From: Branchiostoma floridae
Lineage: Eukaryota; Chordata; Leptocardii; Amphioxiformes; Branchiostomatidae
Direction: 5' to 3'
Assembly (NCBI RefSeq): GCF_000003815.2
Contig: NC_049993.1
Location: forward strand, 5,483,686 to 5,547,685
DNA length: 64,000 nucleotides
Under the pieces are notes generated by a model. It was not told the DNA's origin. It did no database searches and worked only from the letters and a program-made list of their open reading frames with translations. Position 1 is the first letter of the stretch, and each line of letters begins with the position of its first letter. Positions 60,701 to 64,000 of the stretch are shown here, one piece after another. The translations under genes and the position numbers were made by a program.

Positions 60701-63222
60701 GTCTTGAACATTACTTTGGAGCAAACACTGGTATGAGTCTGGTAACACTAAACGTTACTCATAAAAATGACTTATATTCTTGGGGAGTATGGACTCTTAC
60801 CAGTATTACTACCAGACTGGTGTTTTGGTATTGTTTTTGACTGGATGAATTTAACTGATTCTTGGGATATCCAGTACATTTTTGTCAGATTCAGAATGTC
60901 AGCATATCCTAAAACTTGAAACCTACCTCTGTACAAAAACTGTAACGTCATATGGTGTTTCTGTATTTTCCATTGTTTTCAGTCAAAAATTCCCTCTCAA
61001 AATATGGGATACAGTGTTTCAAAGAGTTAGAAACAATAAAATTTTACTGGGGGTATGCCTTCTCGCAGGCTCCCCTGGCATTCTCCAAGCAGAGGTATGG
61101 TGGAGGATTATTGTGGATGGGATTTCTTACTGCTCCTTTCGCTTTCTGTATAGCAGAGGTGAGGGGAGGAAGCAGTATGAAATTCCAGCCATTAGTGCTA
61201 TTGCCGACCCAACCTCTCCTTGGACAAGGCATCAGATCCAATACGACATAAGAAAAGATGCCCAAAGATGCTAACTGTTAACCTACTTGACAGAGCAGCA
61301 GAGACAACCGTTCCTGAGCTCCAGCCACTCTTCAAACACCTCTCCTGACTCTCCCAGGGAGATAGGCTTCTCAATCTCACCTCCTGAAGGACAAAAAACG
61401 GAGGAAAAGAAAGGGAAAAGTTTCAGTTTTAATAATAATAATAATATCTGGTGTATTTGCAGCGAGTAGGTACACAATATTTGGGTAATGAGGCTGATTG
61501 ACGTGGTCGAGGTGCACCCTTGAGCACGGGACCTCCATTTAACGTCCCTTCCGTGGAGGTCTTGGTCCGGCTGCAGCATCCAGTCGTCCTTGGGTGTCTG
61601 GACTGCACGTTGCTTAACTTCCACGATCGAGGGATTATGTGTGTCCAACGCGCCACACAGCCGTAGCTAAGTCAAGACTATACAGACATTTTTGTGAGGT
61701 ATCAGTAAAAGTTTTTTTGCCCGAACACTTTGGTGTTTCCTTGTAAAAAGTAAGCAAAATGATGTCATAAACAAATGCCTTTTTGTAGCCTGGATACCAG
61801 ACCCCAGCCTGACCTCAAAAATTATCTATTGATAGATGTGCTTGATATCAGCTGGGATCTGGTATCCAGGCTATTGCTAGCTATAGCCTTTTTAGTGCTT
61901 CCTAACATCTAAAGTTATCAAACAGCGATGCTAACTGCTCTGTGCAAATCATCATGTAGGTCCTCTTTACAAAACTTAACATAAATGTTGCCATAATCGA
62001 CAAGCCCAAAGTACATATGGCACAGCCATTATGCCAATTCTAAGCGAAATCACATCCGAGTTACCCACACATTTTGTCTGAATAAAGGAGACACATAAAT
62101 CAGGATTACTTTCCAACAATAAACTAATGTGTTGATAGCCAAAGTACATTATGCAAAGTAAGCACCCATTGTGGCAGGTTCAACGTAATGTGACAGTGCT
62201 AATCAAACGTCTCAAATTTCCGTACGAGGGAACCACAAAATGGTTATAATCAGACCCGGCGAAGCGAATCTCTAAATGGGTACGATACATTATAGTCTCT
62301 ACAAACAGTTTGTCTTGATGGAACTGTTGGTAAAGCATTATGTGATTTGATTACGTGAATCGGGCTAATGTGAACTAACTGTGCGCTGATCTCCGCTACT
62401 GAATGATCGCCGCTAATCATATCTACCAAGTTAATGAGCCCAAACTGCCGCGCACAGCTTGAACGAATTCATTTGTCCATTACGGCAAATTGGTGCAGCA
62501 ACAACGAACAAAGGAAGGTACAATATGTACGCCAAAATGCTTTTTGTGTGAATTGTGTTGACAGTAGACCAGACATGTTCCACACTGTCAGTGTTGTAAT
62601 ATGTGTAATTACCAATATGTGTCATTACCTCTGCCTGAAAGGTTACTTTTTTATTACATTTGTTCTGAGGATAACACAAAATTCTACACTTGGACTGTTA
62701 TCACCATTTGGTAGTGAGTGAATGTTGATCCGGATAAAAACAGCAACTTTTTTGAGATACTATGTACTAGATCTGGAATGAGTCTTTTTCTTAAACATCT
62801 AACTTCTAGAGGGCCATCTTGGCATGCAACAAATCTAAAAAAAAACCCTTTTCATCAGTGAATGAAGAACAAGTAATAAGCATTCTGTTTCAGAAAGTTT
62901 TGTTTTCTTGTCAGAAAGGAGTAGAAACAGTCTCCTGGCTCTTGGGATCCCATATGGCCTAGTGGTTAGGATTCGGCACTCTGTACCACCAAGGCCTAAT
63001 GTAAGAAAGGAGTAGACATCACAAACCCAGCACCACAAACCACTACACCAAAAGCTCAGCGCCTTTGCATGGTCAGTTTGGCTGCACTTGAACCCCACTA
63101 TTACACTTTACCTGCACCATGCTGTGGTTACTCACCTGCCCCAAACTCGTTCATGATGACAGCGATGCGTTTCCCATGCTGCTCTGTGAGGATGTGGTTC
63201 AGCAGTGTGCTTTTACCGGCAC
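18599..63222 (-). CDS. ZNG1: ZNG1/CBWD (COBW domain) zinc-chaperone GTPase, 13 exons, 5' partial
   Basis: This is a G3E-family P-loop GTPase of the COBW/CBWD group. Vertebrate ZNG1 transfers zinc to the methionine aminopeptidase METAP1. The spliced exons total 957 bases, about 318 codons; human CBWD1 has 395. Visible motifs in order are the Walker A end GAGKS, the metal-binding NGCLCC (CxCC), the switch-like ETTGLADP, and the guanine-specificity motif NKVD. The C-terminal domain follows, with LDLHAF, a His-rich HSHHLDQ and HELYDLEET. Every junction is GT..AG and all twelve joins keep the frame, which is strong evidence for a live gene. The N-terminus, up to the first glycines of the P loop, lies beyond the window. 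The extreme C-terminus is unresolved. The introns carry most of the mobile elements in the window. Its 3' end faces the FoxD promoter. Confidence 0.93.
18732..22366. other. Long ZNG1 intron, FoxD-proximal part
   Basis: It contains poly-pyrimidine and poly-C tracts (near 20015) and the inverted-repeat element at 21582. No exon was recognised on either strand. Confidence 0.5.
21582..21706. repeat. Inverted-repeat element with CTCCAAGCAGATGT ends
   Basis: ATCTCCAAGCAGATGTCGGG at 21582 pairs with TCCCACATCTGCTTGAAGAT at 21687-21706, apart from one or two bases. The motif CTCCAAGCAGAT also occurs near 945 and 3458, which suggests a dispersed family. Confidence 0.6.
22367..22472 (+). mobile_element. 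Short TIR element, family A copy 2
   Basis: The ends are TAGACTG...CAGACTA. The flanks TGATTCTAC and AGATTCTAC form a 9-bp duplication with one change. The body includes TTAAATCTCGCTTATAGCAG and GCCCTGGACAGC, shared with the other two copies. Confidence 0.85.
22473..28114. other. Long ZNG1 intron, middle part
   Basis: Largely repeat-poor. 23900-24900 and 27300-27660 are AT/CpG-mixed and rich in homeobox-like cores, including an octamer ATGCAAAT near 24448. This is candidate regulatory DNA and nothing is coding. Confidence 0.4.
28115..28276 (+). mobile_element. 5'-truncated copy of the tRNA-derived SINE
   Basis: About 160 bases match the 3' part of the element at 45815-46294 with a single substitution noticed by eye (AATTATG for AATCATG). 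Both end in TTGAGT plus a poly-A tail. The tRNA-like head is missing, consistent with incomplete reverse transcription. Confidence 0.87.
28277..35841. other. Long ZNG1 intron, distal part
   Basis: It holds the twin CREs at 31051 and a poly-G run near 32776. GC-rich blocks at 30180-30560 and 33360-34560 have open frames on both strands but no domain. No exon was recognised. Confidence 0.45.
31051..31068. promoter_or_regulatory. Twin CRE palindromes
   Basis: TGACGTCA occurs at 31051-31058 and again at 31061-31068, one helical turn apart, inside the larger inverted motif TCATGACGTC..CTCATGA. CREB/ATF proteins bind this octamer. The pair lies in the long ZNG1 intron near FoxD. Confidence 0.45.
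35842..35907 (-). CDS. ZNG1: ZNG1 exon 12
   Basis: A 66-base phase-0 exon encoding [20 protein letters not shown], then LK, matching the vertebrate [22 protein letters not shown]. It is flanked by AATTCAG and GTGGGT. Confidence 0.92.
36316..36384 (-). CDS. ZNG1: ZNG1 exon 11: C-terminal domain
   Basis: A 69-base phase-0 exon encoding [20 protein letters not shown], then FLQ. It aligns with the vertebrate SIVTITFEVPGN..MFIQ segment that opens the C-terminal COBW domain. It is flanked by CCGTAG and GTGAGT. The intron before it (6.5 kb) holds the retrotransposon. Confidence 0.9.
36385..38475. other. ZNG1 intron between exons 10 and 11, first part
   Basis: Apart from the fold-back element at 38005-38094, nothing recognisable was seen. 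Confidence 0.5.
38005..38094. mobile_element. Fold-back TIR element, family B copy 3
   Basis: A 90-bp element with ends TAGCCTGG...CCAGGCTA and paired arms containing GGGGCTCCTT / AAGGAGCCCC. A perfect 9-bp duplication CAAAGTAGC (37996-38004, 38095-38103) flanks it. Confidence 0.87.
38476..39020. repeat. Tandem repeat, three units of 180-190 bp
   Basis: GTTTCCTTTTGTCA begins units at 38476, 38656 and 38846. Each continues through TACACAG.AACTAGCTC, GTGCATACATGTAC and CAAGAGCTTAC..TC to GCTAATGCTA. Part of the third unit is deleted. Confidence 0.92.
39360..41443 (-). mobile_element. 5'-truncated non-LTR retrotransposon (RTE-like)
   Basis: The element sits in a ZNG1 intron in the same orientation as the gene. 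Its open frame continues upstream of the first ATG to a stop near 41443, so the endonuclease part has been lost, as happens in incomplete target-primed insertion. The 3' end carries a short (TGAG)n tail at 39360-39378, a simple-repeat tail typical of this kind of element. No clear target-site duplication was identified. Confidence 0.88.
39385..41292 (-). CDS. Reverse transcriptase ORF with internal PHD-type zinc finger, 635 aa
   Basis: The reverse transcriptase spans about residues 85-345: [36 protein letters not shown] (motif A aspartate), [11 protein letters not shown] (motif B) and LLYADD at 306-311 (catalytic motif C). Residues 366-409 follow a C-x2-C-x10-C-x2-C-x4-H-x2-C-x14-C-x2-C pattern, which is the Cys4-His-Cys3 order of a PHD finger. 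It is placed between the polymerase and the C-terminal part. The C-terminus has [14 protein letters not shown] and RGRPKRRW, common in RTE/CR1-like elements. There are no internal stops, so the copy is young or constrained. It lacks an endonuclease and is not expected to move on its own. The exact clade is not resolved. Confidence 0.9.
   Translation of the reverse strand: MKNKIFKLARNMKSENQDVIGEKCIRQDDGCIAFTDVDKLSAWKCHYERLLNVEFPWDPDTLDEVSPVYGPPPKIDRARTTKAINAMKKGKAAGPSGIVAEMIQAGGDFMADQIASLTNAIIKEEKIPNDWNLSYIINCYKGKGDSMERGNYRGLKLLDQVLKVVERVLEPMIREQVHIDSMQFGFMSGRGTTDAIFILRQLQEKFLSKRKDLYLMFVDLEKAFDRVPREVLWWAMRKLGVQEWLVRTVQSMYCHARSSVRVNGKYSPEFDVKVGVHQGSVLSPLLFIIVMEAISRDFRVGCPWELLYADDLGLAAETLTLLSQRFSPWKNNLSSHGLRVNTGKTMVVHCKYNDSRPSKETGKFPCGVCHKGVGDNSIFCTQCKHWIHKRCTKIKGKLKEDPNFICHSCSNQAPTPPEPPLMEATVSGDTFKVVPIFCYLGDTIGQSGGCADAVTARIRSAWKSFHELLPILTNRNIPFRNRGHVYSSCVRSAMLYASETWALSAEDVRRLVRCDNAMTRWICSRRLAERVPSEQLRCRLGLHSIHDILRYNRLRWYGHVQRMSQDSWPRKVLNLSVVGQNPRGRPKRRWVDNVKEDLRKLQKANPLDRDGWRAAIRPKRLDDTSNLCKTGKNGR
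41444..42851. other. ZNG1 intron next to exon 10
   Basis: It includes the (ACATGT)n tract. A minus-strand ORF (42509-42835) starts just inside the intron and has an ordinary-looking first half, but it matches nothing known to me. Confidence 0.4.
42360..42407. repeat. (ACATGT)n microsatellite
   Basis: About seven hexamer-like units of ACATGT with one interruption, self-complementary throughout. Confidence 0.92.
42852..42930 (-). CDS. ZNG1: ZNG1 exon 10: His-rich linker
   Basis: The exon was found by requiring one base to complete the codon left by exon 9 and a phase-0 end. It encodes [19 protein letters not shown], then HSHHLDQ. The end matches vertebrate QPHLDQ. It is longer and richer in Ser/His than the vertebrate linker. 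The acceptor TGTTGCCATAG follows a pyrimidine-rich stretch and overlaps an imperfect palindrome (42927-42940). Confidence 0.83.
43252..43308 (-). CDS. ZNG1: ZNG1 exon 9
   Basis: The exon encodes [18 protein letters not shown] and two bases (TG) of the next codon. LLDLHAF is the diagnostic match (vertebrate VLDLHAF). Acceptor CCTTTCAG and donor GTGAGT are both strong. Confidence 0.92.
43309..45052. other. ZNG1 intron between exons 8 and 9
   Basis: AT-rich with no recognised features. Confidence 0.5.
45053..45097 (-). CDS. ZNG1: ZNG1 exon 8
   Basis: A 45-base exon encoding [14 protein letters not shown], flanked by CATTCCAG and GTAAGT. It corresponds to the vertebrate SINGLGQILETQRSR region. 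It is separated from exon 7 by only 105 bases. Confidence 0.92.
45203..45289 (-). CDS. ZNG1: ZNG1 exon 7: guanine-specificity motif
   Basis: The exon encodes [20 protein letters not shown], then [12 protein letters not shown] is the G4 motif that selects guanine nucleotides. Acceptor TTTACAG and donor GTACAA flank it, and the frame is kept on both sides. Confidence 0.94.
45694..45740 (-). CDS. ZNG1: ZNG1 exon 6
   Basis: The exon encodes [15 protein letters not shown] and two bases of an arginine codon. It lies between TTTTACAG and GTAAGT. It matches the vertebrate HLTEEKPDGLINEATRQ segment. Confidence 0.92.
45815..46294 (-). mobile_element. tRNA-derived SINE, full length
   Basis: Read on the minus strand, the element begins GGGGCCGCGTAGCACAGTGG. 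It has a Pol III A box (TAGCACAGTGG, 46275-46285) and a B box (GGTTCGAATCC, 46232-46242). A body of about 400 bp then ends in a 10-base A tail. It lies in the intron between ZNG1 exons 5 and 6, in sense orientation. The distal part is almost identical to 28115-28276. Confidence 0.85.
46373..46410 (-). CDS. ZNG1: ZNG1 exon 5
   Basis: The 38-base exon completes the glycine from exon 4 and encodes [12 protein letters not shown], matching the IITIVDSKYGL strand of vertebrate proteins. It ends in phase 0 before GTTGGT. Confidence 0.9.
46549..47053. mobile_element. TTAA-flanked inverted-repeat element, 497 bp
   Basis: The termini AGGGGCATTCCACTCCAGAC and its partner near 47026-47049 pair over 24 bases with one mismatch. 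Both ends abut TTAA. TTAA targets are used by piggyBac and Kolobok transposases. There is no transposase ORF inside, so it is non-autonomous. Its right end is 17 bases from ZNG1 exon 4. Confidence 0.85.
47071..47130 (-). CDS. ZNG1: ZNG1 exon 4
   Basis: The 60-base exon encodes [19 protein letters not shown] and keeps the frame at both ends. It matches the vertebrate segment [20 protein letters not shown] in pattern. The donor GTAAGT is only 17 bases from the end of a TTAA-flanked inverted-repeat element. Confidence 0.92.
47131..50582. other. ZNG1 intron between exons 3 and 4, proximal part
   Basis: A short two-copy repeat near 48850-48960 (CCTCTG.GTAAACAAG.CCCCTCACCCC) is the only structure noted. 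Confidence 0.5.
50583..50799 (-). mobile_element. Second type of tRNA-derived SINE, with a TIR element inserted at its head
   Basis: The minus strand reads TGTAACTCAACTGGTACTAG (A-box-like, 50778-50797), then GGTTCAAGTC (B box, 50724-50733). An unrelated tail follows, including GGGATGCATATCC. The two boxes are farther apart than in a normal tRNA. The 3' border is not defined. Confidence 0.5.
50800..50900 (+). mobile_element. Short TIR element, family A copy 3
   Basis: A 101-bp element with ends TAGCCTG...CAGACTA, flanked on both sides by a perfect 9-bp duplication AGTTACAGG. The left flank is inside the A-box region of a SINE-like sequence, so it is nested in that older repeat. Confidence 0.87.
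50901..53185. other. ZNG1 intron between exons 3 and 4, distal part
   Basis: It contains the (AC)n tract at 52764. Nothing else was recognised. Confidence 0.5.
52764..52855. repeat. (AC)n-rich microsatellite
   Basis: An impure ACAC/ACATAC tract in a ZNG1 intron. Smaller (GT/AC)n tracts occur near 1340, 15797, 25300 and 57911-57965. Confidence 0.92.
53186..53277 (-). CDS. ZNG1: ZNG1 exon 3: switch region
   Basis: The exon encodes [19 protein letters not shown], then [19 protein letters not shown] is the conserved G3-like element following the Walker B strand. The exon completes the lysine begun in exon 2 and ends one base into a glycine. Its acceptor tract is made largely of a short GGTCA-type tandem repeat at 53289-53321. 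Confidence 0.93.
53289..53321. repeat. GGTCA tandem repeat forming an acceptor tract
   Basis: AAGGTCAGGGGTC is repeated two and a half times. On the minus strand it supplies the pyrimidine-rich CTGACCTTGACCCC stretch just upstream of ZNG1 exon 3. AGGTCAGGGGTCA also fits a DR1 nuclear-receptor site. Confidence 0.75.
53322..58726. other. ZNG1 intron between exons 2 and 3
   Basis: Mostly featureless AT-rich DNA. At 56840-56990 a degenerate motif, CTACGAATTACG and variants, recurs about every 30-40 bases. Confidence 0.45.
58780..59200. repeat. CCGCGG minisatellite, left arm
   Basis: Units of about 45 bp (CAGATTCCAACACTTCCGAG..CCAGTTCCAA..GTGCCGCGG) alternate with about 65-bp units that carry an extra GGTTTTCCAA, giving a higher-order period near 110 bp. 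The array stays open in several reading frames on both strands, so long ORFs here are by-products of the repeat. Confidence 0.9.
59210..59317. repeat. Nested inverted repeat
   Basis: CTCTACCAGGCTTCGTGGAT near 59211 pairs with ATACACGGAGCCTGGTAGAG near 59295 with few mismatches. It forms a second stem within the large fold-back element. Confidence 0.75.
59411..59493. repeat. Hairpin inside the fold-back element
   Basis: The arms 59411-59444 and 59461-59493 (AATGATACGAAGTCTTTCCA and complement) pair over 33 bases with one extra A. A weaker outer pairing, CTAATGGGTCAAG with CTTGACCCATTAG, extends the palindrome to roughly 59385-59540. Confidence 0.9.
59785..59875. mobile_element. Decayed fold-back element, probable family B
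   Basis: The ends TAGCCT..CCCAGCC and TTGGATACCAAGCTA form an imperfect inverted pair around an AT-rich centre. It lies inside the large fold-back structure at 58727-60429. No duplication was found. Confidence 0.5.
60245..60400. repeat. CCGCGG minisatellite, right arm (inverted)
   Basis: It contains the same units as 58780-59200 in reverse orientation, with two full CCGCGG-GTTTTCC units and a partial one. It is shorter than the left arm. Confidence 0.88.
60430..61286. other. ZNG1 intron next to exon 2
   Basis: No repeat family or exon was recognised here. Confidence 0.5.
61287..61383 (-). CDS. ZNG1: ZNG1 exon 2: CxCC metal site
   Basis: The exon begins after CCTTCAG and ends before GTAGGT. 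It encodes [19 protein letters not shown], then [12 protein letters not shown]. The NGCLCC motif is the conserved zinc-binding CxCC of this GTPase family. It leaves two bases of a lysine codon for the next exon. Read without splicing, the frame meets a TAG at the donor. Confidence 0.93.
61495..61663 (-). mobile_element. SINE with a 5S-rRNA-like head
   Basis: The minus strand reads CGATCGTGGAAGTTAAGCAA, then a gap and GACTGGATG. This resembles the internal promoter of 5S rRNA (CTCGGAAGCTAAGCA, then TTGGATGGG). Downstream, a 23-base run (61525-61547) is identical to one in the tRNA-headed SINE (46114-46136). The 3' side runs towards an (ATT)n tract near 61430. The assignment of the head to 5S is by eye. 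Confidence 0.55.
61786..61873. mobile_element. Fold-back TIR element, family B copy 4
   Basis: The ends are TAGCCTGGATACCAGA and TCTGGTATCCAGGCTA, 16 bases that pair perfectly. No immediate 9-bp duplication is visible. GCCTTTTT occurs just left of the element and again about 13 bases past its right end. Confidence 0.78.
61874..62947. other. ZNG1 intron between exons 1 and 2
   Basis: Nothing recognisable was seen before the tRNA-Glu-like fragment. Confidence 0.5.
62948..62995 (+). pseudogene. tRNA-Glu-like fragment, T arm missing
   Basis: The sequence TCCCATATGGCCTAGTGGTT, then AGGATTCGGCACTCT, matches the acceptor, D arm and start of the anticodon arm of eukaryotic tRNA-Glu. The anticodon loop is altered by an extra base, and no B box or 3' acceptor strand follows. 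It is either a broken tRNA gene or the head of an old SINE. Confidence 0.65.
63136..63222 (-). CDS. ZNG1: ZNG1 exon 1 of window: P-loop
   Basis: The exon starts after TGTCTGTAG and ends before GTGAGT. It enters two bases into a glycine codon and encodes [18 protein letters not shown], then [10 protein letters not shown]. The phosphate-binding loop is GAGKS, where vertebrates have GAGKT; both are functional P-loop forms. The EFG after the second strand is typical of COBW GTPases. The upstream exon, expected to encode VTIITGYLG or similar, is not in the remaining 780 bases. Confidence 0.93.
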
Positions 63223-64000
63223 CTACAGACAACAGTACCAAAATACATATGTATAGTTGCTGTACACTATTGAGAGTTGAAGAAAAAGATTCTTTGCACA
63301 CAATCAAGTGTTGTTGAGGTAAAATTAGTCCTAGTCAGAATAATGAAAAGCCTTTACATCTATACAAAATGCCCCAAATCATGGTAGAAGCCCGTTTATG
63401 ATTTAAAAAAGAAAGAAAACTAGACAAGAGGGACAAGACGTTTTTCACTGTTATCATATTTTTTTTTACATCATTTCAAAGAACATACAAGAGAAGAAGG
63501 AAAGAAAAAGGGATGTGTCAAGCTACCCACAACAGGTTACTTGTCCACCGGGGTCCCACCAACCCACTCCTGCCAACTTGACACATCCAAATAAAAAAGA
63601 CATACAAAATGTACAAGACAGACAGTTCATACCAGTAGACTGATACGACTGAAGCCTTCAGGAGATGACAAGTCATCTTAATTATAACATCTAAGAGTAG
63701 GACCTGGAACAAGTATCAGTAGCAAACATGTCACTGTTGTGTGTGGTCTGTTGGACAATTGAAAACAAAAACTCAACTTTCGAAGAGTCTATTATGCATA
63801 CTAATCATTCCTGAAGTATAGAGTTAATAGTTGAACTTATGTTTAACTGTTATAGTTGAAGATTTGTATTTGTGACATTATTAGTTACCATTCTGTGTAA
63901 TCTTTTGTATTGTTTGTATACTAAACAATTTTGCTTGTTTTATTTATTTATTTCGTCTTGTTAAATGACACAGTTTGCTTGGTATTTTATGGTAAAATGT
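63223..64000. other. ZNG1 intron running out of the window
   Basis: No upstream exon encoding the start of the P loop was found, so the ZNG1 5' end lies beyond 64000. Confidence 0.6.

Overview
The window is animal nuclear DNA, most probably from a cephalochordate (amphioxus, Branchiostoma). The reasons are an intronless FoxD forkhead gene, a vertebrate-like multi-exon gene with long introns and GT..AG junctions, and dense short repeats whose sequences resemble families I remember from amphioxus. The genus is inferred from memory and was not searched.

Two protein-coding genes can be supported, both on the minus strand. FoxD (13474-14682) is a 402-residue forkhead transcription factor with a Groucho-binding eh1 motif. 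Upstream of it in transcriptional terms is a ZNG1/CBWD (COBW-domain) zinc-chaperone GTPase. Thirteen of its exons were rebuilt by joining splice sites in phase between 63222 and 18599, giving about 318 codons. Its 5' end lies beyond 64000 and its last codons are uncertain. Human FOXD4-family and CBWD genes are neighbours in the same order and orientation, so the pair looks like an old chordate linkage.

Layout: 1-13400 is the 3' flank of FoxD and is non-coding, with minisatellites, fold-back elements and retroelement tails. 13474-14682 is FoxD. 14950-18430 is the FoxD-ZNG1 spacer, with a cluster of forkhead-type sites. 18599-18731 is the last ZNG1 exon found, followed upstream by a 17-kb intron (18732-35841) free of recognisable coding sequence. 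35842-63222 holds the remaining ZNG1 exons. Its introns contain a 5'-truncated non-LTR retrotransposon with an intact reverse-transcriptase ORF (39360-41443), SINEs with tRNA-like and 5S-like heads, a TTAA-flanked inverted-repeat element, a tRNA-Glu-like fragment, and a 1.7-kb fold-back element with minisatellite arms (58727-60429).

FoxD is a developmental repressor/activator and ZNG1 is a housekeeping metallochaperone, so there is no pathway link between them. Their adjacency is best explained by shared regulatory DNA (inference).
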